Below, piece after piece: positions 1 through 10,414 of a DNA stretch of 31,919 nt. The translations under genes were made by a program, and so were the position numbers. The stretch spans positions 1 through 31,919 of the forward strand of contig JADNYV010000396.1 in the NCBI GenBank assembly GCA_015501055.1, given 5' to 3'. The stretch's first letter is position 1, and every line of letters starts with the position of its first letter. The notes beneath the pieces are model-generated. The model was given only the letters and a program-made list of their open reading frames with translations, was not told the DNA's origin and made no database searches. This stretch comes from Mucidula mucida (lineage: Eukaryota; Basidiomycota; Agaricomycetes; Agaricales; Physalacriaceae).

Positions 1-3000
1 TTGTTCTGGATGGACTGGGACAACTATCGCAAAAGCGGTGAAAAGCTGAGATCACAACAGCCTTCATTTGCTGCTGCACCTTACATCGAGGAATTCTGTG
101 ATGTATTTAGCAAGGCGGACTTTGACAAGGTACCGGAGCAAAGACCCTGGAATCACGCAATAGAACTCACGCCTGGTGCCAAACCGGTTGACTGCAAGGT
201 CTATCCCCTTAGCCCATCCGAGCAGAAGGCGTTAGATGAGTTCTTGGAGGAAAACATACGCACGGAACACATACGGCCATCAATTTCACCTATGGTGTCA
301 CCCTTCTTCTTTGTCAAAAAGAAGGACGGAAGCCTTCGGCCAGTACAGGATTATCGGAAGTTGAACAACATGACAATCAAGAACCAATACCCCTTGCCGT
401 TGATCCAGGAGCTCATTGACAAGTTGAAGGGAGCGAAGTGATTTACAAAGATGGACGTCCAATAGGGTTACAATAACATTTGGATCAAAGATGGTGATGA
501 GTGGAAAGCGGTGTTTAGAACAAACCGGGGGCTGTTCGAGCCATTGGTAATGTTCTTCGGACTCACAAACTCGCCGGCAACGTTCCAATCGTTCATGAAT
601 CACATTTTGAAGGAGTTGATTGATGACGGGCATGTTATAGTATATTTAGACGATATACTTATCTTTACGAACACGTTGAAGGAACATAGGCATATCATAC
701 GACGAGTACTAGAGATATTGCGAGTAAACAAGTTGTATTTAAAACCCGAGAAATGTAGTTTCAAGGCACATACTGTAGATTACTTGGGAGTTATTGTTGG
801 AGGAGGAGAAGTGAAGATGGATCCGGCAAAAGTGGCCGTAGTAAAGGAATGGAAGGAGCCGACAAAGAAGAAGGAAGTACAGTCATTCCTGGGCTTCTGC
901 AACTTCTACCAATGTTTCATCCGGGGATTTGCGGGAGTAGCAAAGCCATTGACATCGCTAACCGGGAAGGGCAAGTGGGTTTGGGGCATGGAGCAGCACG
1001 AGGCGTTTGAGGAGTTGAAACGGAGGATGACGGAAGAACCCATTCTAATTGTACCACGTGACGACGGCAAGTTTTGAGTCAAGGCAGACTCCTTGAACTA
1101 TGCAAACGGGACGGTTCTTTCCCAGTTGGTTGACAGAAAATGGAGACCAGTAGCTTTCCGATCTCGCGCGCTGAATGAAGTGGAGCGCAATTATGAGATC
1201 TACGACAAAGAGATGATGGCTATTATGGACTTGATCGACGACTGGCGGCAATATCTCCTAGGCGCTAAGGAGACAGTGGAGGTTTTCACTGATCATCAAA
1301 ACCTTCAGTACTTCAGGAAACCGCAGAAGTTGAACCGGAGGCAGGCGCGATGGGTTACGGAGTTGGCAGAGTATGACATACAGATGATTCACAAGCCGGG
1401 CAAGACGATGGGGAAAGCTGATGCCTTGTCAAGGATGACAGGCCTTGAGAAGGGGGAAAAAGATAACGAAAACGTTGTTTTACTAAAACCGGAGTTTTTT
1501 ATATCACAAATTCAATTTTCTTTACATACAGTAGCTACACCGGAGGACAAATTACTTAACAAAATCAAACAAAGAAAAGGAAACAAGGACAGATACGTAC
1601 AAAAAACATTAGAAAACAAAGAAAAAGGATGGGAAGAGAAGGAAAATGGAATTATTATATGGAAAGATTGTATTTACATACCGAAGGACAAGGAATTGCG
1701 GGGAAAAGTTATTGGAATGCATCATGATGCATAGCTTGCAGGGCATCCGGGACGGTACAAGACTCTCGAGTTGATCACACGCACCTATTGGTGGCCAGGA
1801 ATCAGCCGAGACGTCCGAGAATATGTGGAAGGGTGTCAAAAATGCCAGATCACAAAGTCACATCGCACGAAGCCGGCTGCACCTCTTTATCCTATTAATG
1901 TGCCAAGTGAGCCATGGGAGATAGTAGGGACGGACATGATTGGAGAGCTGCCAGAATCGGGAGGATACAACACAATCAGCACATTTGTGGACCATTTCAC
2001 AAAGTGATTACACATCATACCGACACACACCACTCTGACGTCAGAAGGCATGGCCCACATCTACCGCGATCGCATTTTCCCCATACATGGGATGCCACAA
2101 CAGATGATACATGATCGCGGTCCACAATATCACTCGCGTTTTATGAAGGAGTTATACCAGTTGTTGGGCATTGAAGGGAACTTCACGACGGCGTACCATC
2201 CACAGGCAAATGGGCAAACAGAACGGTTGAACCAAGAGATAGAACATTTCTTACGGTTATTCGTCAATTACCATCAGAACGACTGGCATGAATGGTTACC
2301 CTCTGCCGAATTCGTTTACAACGATCGGGTACACTCAGCAACCAAGGTTACTCCATTCTTCGCAGACATGGGCAGACACCCCTACAAAGGCACCGCTCCA
2401 AAAACGGCATCGAGAAACGAGACTGCGCAGGAGTTTGCCGACGGCATGAGGAAAACATGGGACGAAGTGGGGTCAGCATTGAAGATGGCAAAGGAGGATA
2501 TGAAGCGGTTTTATGACAGGAAGCGGACAGACGCAGTAGAATACAAGGCGGGCGACAAAGTATGGCTGGAAGGGACGAATCTCAGCACGGACCGACCAAT
2601 GAAGAAACTCGATGACAAACGCTTCGGGCCGTTCAAAGTGATCAAGAAAGTCGGGACGAGCTCTTACAAGCTCCAGATTCCTCACACGTGGAAAAGCATC
2701 CATCCCGTGTTCAATGAGGCCCTATTGACGCCTTACCACGAGCCCCAATTTCCGACACAACCCCGAGACACGCGTCCACCACCTGTGCTGGAAGGAGCCG
2801 AACCGGAATGGGAGGTTGAGAAAGTGGTTAATTCCCGGAAGTACCGCGGGGGTTTTCAATACAAGGTTCACTGGAAGGGTTATGGCACACACAAACAGAC
2901 ATGGAAACCAGCATGCAATCTTAAGAATGCCGACGAAGCTATCCGCGATTTTCACCGACAATATCCGAACAAACCAAAGCCACCCGCGCTTGCTCGTATT

Positions 3001-3135
3001 GAAGTTCCCATGTCGCAGTTTCCATCCCATCTATTCCGACCCATGCCACCGCCCGATACAGAACCCCTCAACGTCACGCTACCATCTGCAGCCCTCATGG
3101 AGCAACTCTGGCGCAGAATGGAACTTGCGCCATAA
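1..3135 (+). pseudogene. pol: Ty3/gypsy pol polyprotein (RT-RNase H-integrase-chromodomain), interrupted by stops
   Basis: One reading frame (frame 1) runs the whole length and is broken by stops at 439-441 (TGA), 463-465 (TAG), 1075-1077 (TGA), 1732-1734 (TAG) and 2005-2007 (TGA), with no frameshift. Visible landmarks: RT entry motif [11 protein letters not shown] near 340, catalytic YLDD at 643-654, RNase H motif TDHQNLQYF near 1290, integrase zinc finger CQKC near 1834, and the integrase DDE residues at codons 1933, 2113 and 2221. A C-terminal chromodomain spans about 2800-2960 and would target insertion to marked chromatin. The stop at 463 sits at the RT position where this family normally has Trp (context D-V-Q-stop-G-Y-N-N). 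The protein is expected to be non-functional. The 5' end continues outside the window. Confidence 0.93.
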
Positions 3136-3146
3136 GGAGGGGGTGA

Positions 3147-3675
3147 TGTTATGAACCGCCATATTTTCACATTTTCACATCTTATCATATCTTATCGGGG
3201 GCCTTGTCTTATCAACCAACGGACTGTTTCATCATCTGTTTCGTCACCGATCATACTCCTTTTCATTACCGAAGCTGTACTCATGTTGGACACACACCCA
3301 ACACAAGGATGACATCATACATGCCGATACCTCATGGACTCCCTATTGTATACATACCACCGACACTCGTAGCACACATGGTCGTTTCAGTATTATTACT
3401 TACATGCAGTTACCACTCGTATTTAATGGTTTCATAGACTAGTAGCATACAACACTGGGTCAAGGGCGTGGGGCATCCCTAGTGGAAACGCGTATGGACA
3501 AGGAGTCCCAAACACAGACTTACTAGTATATAAGCAGTAGTGTAGTATTATTGTACTTTAGTTCCGATCTCGTTTATACACCTGGCCTAGCCTAGTCTTA
3601 CGAACGCGAACGCTTTCTTCCTTAGTTCTTGCTGTGGTACCTGGTTGAGTCTCGTGGCTTAGTCAGTCGCTAACA
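3147..3675 (+). repeat. 3' LTR of the gypsy element
   Basis: The segment starts TGTTA and ends TAACA, a perfect 5-bp inverted terminus with the usual TG...CA. It is preceded by a purine-rich tract (3134-3143), the expected plus-strand primer site, immediately after the pol stop. Length is 529 bp. The right end coincides with the interruption of KDZ coding sequence at 3676. The next five bases are GACAC, which should recur at the left end of the element if a 5-bp target duplication was made; that end is not in the window. TGATGTTA a few bases earlier is an alternative start. Confidence 0.75.
3527..3534 (+). promoter_or_regulatory. TATA box inside the LTR
   Basis: TATATAAG lies in the middle of the LTR, where the U3 promoter of an LTR retrotransposon is expected. 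Inferred from sequence and position only. Confidence 0.5.
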
Positions 3676-4767
3676 GACACCATTCACATGCATCACAGTC
3701 ACCACCTTCGCTTTCTTTGGCACGGCACATGAACCCCCTTGATGGCCAAGCTGGTAGACCAGACCCAACTCTCGGAGAGTCACTTTCTCAAAGAAACCCT
3801 TGTCCTGCCAAACCTTAATAGATGTTAGCGCATTATCACGATTTTAGCAAGAACAACGCACCCTCAAAGAATGTAATGGGGTACATCGATGACGGTCTAC
3901 GCAGCACGTCTTGCACCAAAGAGAATTACCGCACATCACGCATCGGTATAACTCATTGGTGAGCGTAGCCCAGTCTTCCTCCGTCCGAGTGTCTCTCCTA
4001 TCCGCAGTCCAGCACCGTCCACAAGAATCACACCCGTCGCCATACTCGAGATGTTCGTTGACCATTGTTTTGGCGAGAAAATTGTCCTCGTACATCCTCC
4101 ATACTGACATGGGATCATCATACCACATAAGTCAGTTAATTCACTTACAATATAAGAAAATGCAACATACTAAGCTTTGGTATTGTTTGCTCTTCGTCTT
4201 AGACGATGTTGCATTTGAGGAAGTTGACAATGTTGCATTTGAGGCAGTTGTCTGCGTATCTGCGGGGCCATCCTCGGTCTCCGAGTCTATGTCTTCGCCG
4301 TCTGCGTCGAGAGTGTCGCGGGGCAACCCTTGCCTTTGAGATGGGGGTGCATCTGTCTCCGCCTCCTCATCATCCTCCCAAGACCCTGGCGCAGAGTCAT
4401 CCCCTACGTCGTTGACTGCGGTCCAAGGCAACCAGCCCTCATCGACCTCTCTTGCCGGAGCAGATCCAGACGTGTCTTCATTGTGCGCCTTCTTCCTTTT
4501 TGGCCGAGGCGCATCCTGCTCGCCGTAGACTCGAGCGCCATTGCGAGAAAAGGTGTAAGTGCGGTCGCGCTGAAGGAGGGAGCCTCGGGATTGTTGCTGT
4601 TGTCGTGATGGACCAGAAGCATCTATCATGTCTGAGACCCTGCTCCGCCGACCAACAGCTGGCGCTCCCGCAGTCAAGCCATTGACGCGAAGCACATTTT
4701 GATGAAATATGGCATGCTGTTGGCGCTTATAGGGCGTCAGTTGTTGATTGCGTGACGTTTCAACCAT
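3676..4767 (-). pseudogene. KDZ transposase with CxC2 cysteine cluster, truncated by the gypsy insertion
   Basis: ATG at 4767. Exon 1 is an acidic, low-complexity N-terminus, 4767 to about 4149. Exon 2 (about 4103-3862) has the CxC2 zinc-binding pattern CDSCG, then YRCVMC, then CKTCC and H-RCTPLH. A 48-nt intron (3861-3814) follows, then exon 3 (3813-3676) with the family motif for FFE-V-L-LGL-YQLGH and a final HVNGV. The last codon ends exactly at 3676, where the LTR begins. The first intron is best placed at 4148-4104 (GTAAGT...CAG, 45 nt, keeps phase); a GTATGT donor at 4170 is possible. CxC2 domains are known to sit at the N-terminus of KDZ (Kyakuja-Dileera-Zisupton) transposases of mushrooms. 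The catalytic core is missing from the window and presumably lies beyond the left end of the gypsy element. No stop interrupts the visible part. Confidence 0.85.
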
Positions 4768-5058
4768 GCTGGCGGAGGTACAGCCGCGTTCCAGGGCGGG
4801 AGGAGTGTCGCCATGTTGGCCTAAATGATCTCTGGCTGTACGTGTTTACGTGATGATGTATCACACCTTGTTTACCTATCGCGATCATGTCTTGCCCTGC
4901 AACAACTACAAGCAGAAACATGGCTACCCGCCAGACTTTTTCGGTCAGGTTCTGATTTGCTCTATCTCGGCGCGCAAGTCATCGGGCCGCGTGAAATTCA
5001 AATTTCTTGGTCTTTTCCTTGTTTCCTTCTGGTATCTTTTTGCGCTAAAACTATCACC
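4768..5058. other. Divergent intergenic region
   Basis: This 291-bp gap separates the starts of the minus-strand KDZ gene and the plus-strand gene at 5059, so both promoters should be here. No clear TATA box or terminal inverted repeat of the KDZ element was recognised. Confidence 0.4.
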
Positions 5059-5779
5059 ATGTCCGACTGCGAGCTGTTTTGGTTGGGTCCGAAACCGACG
5101 GACATGGTTCCAGCGTCACAGGAGGCCCAGCCGTTCGCATCTCGATTATCTTTCTTCCATTGTTGTTGAACCATTAATGCAGACTCATTTGCGAGAATCT
5201 CAAATCCGTACTAGGCACTATCTCGAAAGAAGAGACGTTTGAGACCACATTTTTTGCGCAACTGAACCTTCAGGATGGTGTTTATCTGATTCCGGAGCTC
5301 ACTGAGATGGGCATCTTTACCCCCGTCGCACTGCGCCATGTCGCCTATGCCAGTTTTCACCGGATATATGTGTCACTACTCCGTGCTGCCCTTGGTATGG
5401 ACGAATACGATGAAAACTGGTACGTGTTCTAGTGTCTGATGAATTATTTTGGCGGCGTCAACAACATTTATTTCGACACAGGCGGTAGGTACTTCCCGTT
5501 TTATTACCTCAATAGATGCTAACATATTCTCTCAGGCTATGAGACATGTCGACGCACTAAGATTCAGGGCGTGGCTGGGGCAGCACAGTGGCTCGCTACT
5601 ATTGACCTCTCCAAAATTACTCTCGACTACCATACAAATCATGCGCTTCATGTGGTATGTTTATCCCTAAACTCCATTTAGTCAAGTCCGCCTCATTCTT
5701 GCGCTAGCGTAATAGAGATCAGGAAGATGATGATGAGGTCTTGATGGGGTTATCATTGGCCAATGCCTCTGTATCATAG
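5059..5779 (+). CDS. Unrecognised multi-exon gene
   Basis: ATG at 5059. Exon 1 (5059-5132) joins exon 2 (from 5183) across a 50-nt intron with matching phase. Exon 2 encodes a mostly helical stretch ending LLRAALGMDEYDENW near 5420. A later exon (5536-5654) reads YETCRRTKIQGVAGAAQW, with a clean 51-nt intron before it (GTAGGT to CTCAG, branch site CTAAC). A last exon from 5708 reads RNRDQEDDDEVLMGL and stops at 5777-5779. The join between exon 2 and the 5536 exon is unclear: the strong GTACGT donor at 5420 gives the wrong phase, while GTATGG at 5395 gives the right one. The gene may instead be two, or the joint may carry an indel. Function unknown. It lies 63 bp upstream of the next gene on the same strand. 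Confidence 0.5.
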
Positions 5780-5842
5780 TCCTTCAAATTCAATGTCTTA
5801 TGCCCCCGCATCCCTGAGTGTTAGCTTGGATCTTTCGCAACC

Positions 5843-6662
5843 ATGACCCGCTTCTCAAGCCCACTCGATTTACATGAGTGCGACGCCAATGCCCAGCTGT
5901 ACGTGTTCTTTCCCTTTGTTAATTGTACTTCATGTGTTTCTAGGCTTCTGGAAAGCCAACTGCCCGCACAACGGCCCATAACAGTCCTTCGAAGACGCAA
6001 TCCTTATACCCAAGCAACAGTCTATGGTAAGCATTCAGTCTGTGCATTGTACGAATGATATTAAGTGCATCTTCAGAGGCGGCACCACCTCAAGATTGCG
6101 GTTTGGAGCGCGCTGTCAGAGATATTCCACTCCCCTACCGCTTGGCCGACAGCATGTGCTCGGTCTTGTTCAGAGCGAACACATCTGGGCTCATTCCCGC
6201 GTTTGAGAAGTGCGGTATCCTTGACGCAGCTGACTTCATTCAACTGCAAGCATTACTGGATGCCGGAGAGCTCTGGCAACGCATTTTGTTGCGCGCTGTT
6301 GGTCTGAACCGTGAGGATGTCAACTATTACCGGCTCCTTCATTTAATCGGATGGCCGGAAGACGACACGAATGGGCCGAGTTTGGACGACAGTCAAAGTA
6401 AGTTACTCTTCTCGGCCAATGGAAAAGACATTGATCCTTTACAGACGTATGGTTAGAGACCGAGGATCCGGTTCAACTGGTTCCGAACACCCTTGATTCA
6501 CGCAGGACGCCACCAGGACCCCGTGACAACAAAACAGCTCTGGTGGGTCACTGCCACATATTCTGGTCAACACCAAGACACAAAATCCTCACAGTGAACA
6601 GTGAGGCTTGCAAGTACTGCCGAAATCTGCAGGACTCACTGGGACTGTGGCGGACTGGATGA
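5843..6662 (+). CDS. Unrecognised four-exon gene, frame fully intact
   Basis: Exons 5843-5898, 5944-6026, 6077-6397 and 6445-6662 are joined by introns of 45, 50 and 47 nt. Donors are GTACGT, GTAAGC and GTAAGT, and all acceptors end in AG. All four exons keep one frame and give a 225-residue protein starting MTRFSSPLDLHECDANAQ and ending near CKYCRNLQDSLGLWRTG. The middle is a helical block (about residues 60-140) with LLRAVGLNREDVNYYRLL. It loosely resembles the LLRAALGMDEYDENW block of the preceding gene, so the two may be related. No catalytic motif or membrane segment is visible. Because splicing and frame agree over three introns, this is probably a real, current gene, unlike most neighbours. 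Family not recognised. Confidence 0.75.
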
Positions 6663-6813
6663 TATGAAATCTGTAAACTTTTAAATCAAATTCTGTTATC
6701 ACCTCCTTTTGGTCCTGAGCTCTTCTTCCTTGTGCCTATGGCCTATTCCGTGCTGGTTTGATCTGGTTTCTCTCCTACTTAATCACAGATCACATCTGGC
6801 GTGGTGGTTGGCA

Positions 6814-7804
6814 ATGCCTACTCCTCTCTTCTTGAACAACTCGGTGATCTGGCTAATCGAGTCGGACTCGGACGAGTCCGACTCACAATACGACACTGCA
6901 CCTGAAACTTTTGTTGAGGAGGATCTCACTGATGAGTACCCCGACCCAGAAGTCGAGGGCCTCATTCGCGCGTTTCGTGATTCAGATATGTTCAAGTGCC
7001 CCCCTGGTGAGTGCCGCCAACCATATTTGTTTTTTCTAATCTGAAATTGTTGCAGTTCAATCAGCGCAGGCTCAGGGCACGTCTAGCGTTGGCGGCGGTA
7101 CTCTCTATGCTGTATCGCGATCAGATGGGACTCAATACTCTACGACAGACTGGTTTGTCTCCATGACCTTGATATCACTGCTCTAATCCGTCTTTCAGGT
7201 CTCAGGCATCAACGAGTGTTTTGAACAAGGGTGCCATCGCAAAAGCCATCCACAAGCGCTACAAGCGGCCCCGTACGTCCGGAGTTTCGGCGGATAAACC
7301 TCTCGTTGTCTTTGCAGGCAAGGTACCTGGGATCTATACGACCTGGCACGCAGCCAGGCCTAGCATTCACAAGGTGAAAGGAGCAATCTTCATGTGATAC
7401 TCCACGGCTGAGCGTGCCCAGCAAGCCTTCAAGTATGCACTGCACGTGGGTTGAATCAGAAAGTGCGTGCAAGGTGGCGGTTGGATCAATGTCCAGCTAC
7501 AACTTCCCACGACAACTACTTTTAACCTTACCGGATCTGCGAGCCCGTTGAGTGATCGTCTCGAACTCAGGAAATGGTACTGTGTTTATCGTGGACTGAC
7601 TCCTGGCATTTATCCATTGTTGTGAGTCCATGCCATACATCCGAAGAGGTCATATTGACTCAGGCTCTAATGAGGCTCGAAGCGCAGCTAAATGTTGTCG
7701 GCGTCAAGGGCGCATCTTACGAGTCGTGGACGACTTTGGATGAGGCCACGCGCAAATTCTCTGCAGCTCAGAGGCGCAACGAGGTTCAAGCAGTATGGCA
7801 GTAA
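6814..7804 (+). pseudogene. Protein with two RNase H1 N-terminal-like domains, stop-interrupted
   Basis: An acidic N-terminus (SDSDESDS near 6862) is followed by introns at 7007-7055 (49 nt) and 7153-7198 (46 nt), both in phase. The third exon (7199-7621) holds a first domain (VVFAGKVPGIYTTW ... KVKGAIF ... AERAQQAFKYAL) and the start of a second (KWYCVYRGLTPGIYP). The last exon (7664-7804) finishes it (VVGVKGASYESW). The W/V-G-x-x-PG-[IV]Y-x-x-W and G-A-x-x-x-S/F-x-x-x-x-x-A pattern is that of the RNase H1 N-terminal nucleic-acid-binding fold. There is no RNase H catalytic domain. In-frame TGA codons at 7395-7397 and 7452-7454 break the frame, which resumes unchanged after each. The last intron (7622-7663) leaves a one-base phase mismatch. 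The start is uncertain; ATG 6814 is the nearest in-frame choice. Probably a recent pseudogene. Confidence 0.72.
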
Positions 7805-7901
7805 GTATCACATATAGTAACTACGGACAAAATGCAAATATGCGATCTCTCATATACTCCTTGAGTGTGTTATCATTGAGACACCTAAGAATGCTGTCGA
7901 T

Positions 7902-8480
7902 TTACTCTTCCACCCTGCAAAACGAATCCTTGATGCCCTGAATCACCCGCCACTCTGCGTACTGATGACCATGATGTGTAAACATAGCATTCCTGGCCTG
8001 CTGTACTGGCTCATGGAGCACAACCAATTTGCGCATGATTTCAGTTATTTCGGACCGAGCTCGATTGGAAGGCAAGACTAAGGAGCGTTGTGCAGCCTCG
8101 AGAGTAAACGCGATGAGGTTGGAGTGCGTCATGTTATCGAGTTTGCTCTCAGCTTTGCGAGCCATAAGTTCGAGAGAAGCTGGAGTGGGGATAGACCAAT
8201 TGACTCTGAAAATAACCATCAGAGCAAAACCCAAGTTTTGTAAGTGAGACGCGCGCGGCACGATGAGATCTTTGGCATTTCTTGTATCACTGGATGTGCG
8301 GTGTGCTTGATACTTAGCATTTTGAGTGACTTTAATCTCCTCGCGGCAACTAAATCATCCCACTGAGCAAGGACGACTGATAACGGCACCATAAACGTAC
8401 CGCCAGTAATAATCCATGCGTTGATGCTGTTTGGCTTCTCTACGTTCTTCTTCAGTCGCGTATTTCTTCTTTCGACCCAT
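7902..8480 (-). CDS. Unrecognised two-exon gene with basic N-terminus
   Basis: ATG at 8480 opens exon 1 (8480-8401), which encodes MGRKKKYATEEERREAK and ends at a GTACGT donor. A 51-nt intron (8400-8350) joins it in phase to exon 2 (8349-7902), giving about 175 residues. The N-terminal basic/acidic stretch (K-x-x-TEEERR-A) resembles N-termini of many uncharacterised Agaricomycete proteins found near transposons. That is a weak similarity and no function follows. The rest is helical and charged, with no obvious motif. It converges on the broken RNase H1-like gene, 97 bp away. A further intron inside exon 2 cannot be excluded, but none fits the phase. Confidence 0.6.
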
Positions 8481-8902
8481 TTTCACAAGCGTATGGGGAG
8501 TTGAAGGTTGTGAGATAATTGCCCTAGCAAGTCGCAGATGTGGTAAGTGCCAGAAAGAGTAGATGGGTAGATCACAATTACACGAATGGAACCTAAATCA
8601 CTTTTGCAATTCTTTGGACTTTTATTAGACCAAAATATCAAAATTGTACGAGCAGGTAGCAAATAGTAGCACCTATCATTGTATCTAATTTATTTTCTGT
8701 CAATTGCGTTGCAGCGCCCTTTACAGCGCTCCCGAGCTCGCCATTTCAAGCCAAATAAGGCAACTACCTAGGGTTAAGGTTTGACAGTTGAACTATCGCG
8801 CCACAGGAATGTGCATGTACCTACTCGGGTGGAACAGCTTAGGGATTTTGGAGCTCATGAACTGATGGAGAAGACATGATGTATGTATCAATTTTGGCAT
8901 AG
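8481..8902. other. Intergenic region, nothing recognised
   Basis: AT-rich sequence without an open frame of note. It should contain the promoter of the minus-strand gene at 8480 at its left edge and the 3' end of the minus-strand gene that begins at 9909. Confidence 0.4.
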
Positions 8903-9909
8903 TTAAACACGTAAATACAAGTAAGACCGCTTCCTGATGCCTTTCTTGAGCAGCCGCGCATAAGGTAAATGTTGCGGGTATACCGGAACAATGCGCATGC
9001 CATACTCCAGGTGGTGACTATCAGCCAACGCCGAGGTGCGCTGCAGCACATTATCCAACAGCTTGCGAGTATAGTACAGATTCATGACCTCGTTCAGCAG
9101 CTTCTCCGTTCTGCTCGCCCACGCCTCATGCTTGGCAACAAACATACACATATTGCGAACGTAGGGGACAATGTCCTCCGCAAGCGGGCGCACTCGTTCC
9201 GAGGCATTGATAAGAACGTCGCAGGCATAGTGGGAAACCTCGAGAGCAATGCATACAGTATCCGCAACAAAGACTAGTGGCTCGCAATAACTGATGATAC
9301 ACCAATACTATCGGATCATGTCCGAGACGGGCTGCAGCAGCTCGAGACCCCGCTTTCTCAAGGCACGTCTGCTGGCACGTTCTCTAAAACAGATGTTAGC
9401 TACAATTCATGATACATGGCTGAAGCACGCACGACGCTGAAGGCGTTGAGTACGGGGAGTAGTTGCCCAAGGCACGTTGGTTCAAACTGGAAAGAGCTAA
9501 GTAAAAGTCCAGGTTGAGACGGCGGAAAAACAATCCTACCTGGGAGAGATTCAGCCAGAGGATGCGGTTGAGTCGCCAGACTCACTGTCAGTGAGGACGT
9601 CATACTCCTCAATGGCAGTTAGGGTGTCCATCGTCAGAGTGAGATGGACGTCGACAGAAAGACAATTGCTATCCTGGTTGAGCCAACAATTTCCAATGAT
9701 ATTGCCACCGCGTGAAACCATCCAGGAGTCCTGGAAGAAACATATACCCAGTTCGAACACGCCCAACAGGGCAACCAATTACTAAGTCCAAGACGGGCAA
9801 ATTGAAATAACATTTTCCAATCATACTAGTGAGGACCAAATGTGGCACTATATCTATCCATGGCGATGTGGACTGTGCGGCTGCCTTTGATGAATGTGAG
9901 CTCTGTCAT
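8903..9909 (-). pseudogene. Unrecognised multi-exon gene, probably decayed
   Basis: Candidate ATG at 9909 (MTELTFIKGSRTVHIAMD). Introns with good signals are at 9826-9782 (45 nt), 9585-9540 (GTGAGT...CCCAG, 46 nt) and 9432-9384 (GTGCGT, branch GCTAAC, TTTTAG, 49 nt). The exon between the last two reads PSQPGLLLSSFQFEPTCLG and QLLPVLNAFSVV. The last exon contains a long helical region, FVADTVCIALEVSHYACD through KHEAWASRTEKLLNEVMN, ending at 8903. Two problems argue for decay: a one-base phase mismatch at the 9782 acceptor, and an in-frame stop near 9317 upstream of the helical part. Family not recognised. Confidence 0.45.
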
Positions 9910-10414
9910 AGTACGCCAAATTATCTCATTCGACCCCTTCGCGACGACCTAAGAAAGTTGTGTATGATTCCCCCCGAGAAAGGTCCGCGGATGCAGTAAA
10001 ATTTGTTGACACTGCGATTGGGTAAGTCACAGTGACGGCTGAATTTGAGACCATAGAATCTGATAGCAATTAGTGCCTAGAGGAAGAGGAAAGACACAAG
10101 GCGCACCACGAGTTGTCACATAAGCCATGTTAGCCCAGAATGCCTCTATATACTCCCCGTGTGAGCCTCGAAGGTTTCAAGTAAGGTAACGAGGATGTCC
10201 GAAGAAAGAAGAACTCACTATAGTGAGGATATTCAGGAATAGGTTCAAGGGCTGGGAGGTCATCATATGGGACGCTCATGAGCATGACGGTTGAGAGAAA
10301 GCGAATTTGATTATGGACATTTCCTTTCCAACAACTGAGTTTAAAAAATGAACAACTCCATTTGCAAGTATACATAAATCGACATAAGCCACTATGATAC
10401 AAATGGCTAAACCG
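9910..10414. other. Spacer with a minus-strand coding-like stretch
   Basis: A 90-codon minus-strand open stretch (10402-10130) contains MLMSVPYDDLPALEPIPEYP, which looks protein-like. It has an acceptor-like AACTCAG just upstream, but no donor in the preceding gene fits its phase. It may be a lost 3' exon of the gene ending at 10415. Nothing else was recognised. Confidence 0.3.

Larger units (their letters stand above)
1..3675 (+). mobile_element. Ty3/gypsy chromovirus retrotransposon, 3' part
   Basis: Domain order RT, RNase H, integrase, chromodomain, then a purine tract and an LTR, identifies a Metaviridae (Ty3/gypsy) chromovirus. The gag, protease and 5' LTR lie outside the window to the left. 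The right edge at 3675 is fixed independently: KDZ transposase coding sequence on the other strand resumes at 3676 without a lost base. The element is therefore a nested insertion into an older DNA transposon. It cannot be autonomous as it stands, because the pol frame carries five stop codons. Confidence 0.93.

Noticed and set aside
439..465. Stops in pol as programmed readthrough or an alternative genetic code
   Set aside because: Five stops of two kinds occur at unrelated positions inside catalytic domains, and intact genes in the window use TAA and TGA as real stops.
298..633. Minus-strand open frame over the reverse transcriptase
   Set aside because: It is the antisense shadow of conserved RT coding sequence.
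6859..6884. Near-perfect 26-bp palindrome (12-bp arms)
   Set aside because: It encodes the acidic SDSDESDS tract, where GAC/TCG-type codons create such symmetry; no terminator or binding-site context.
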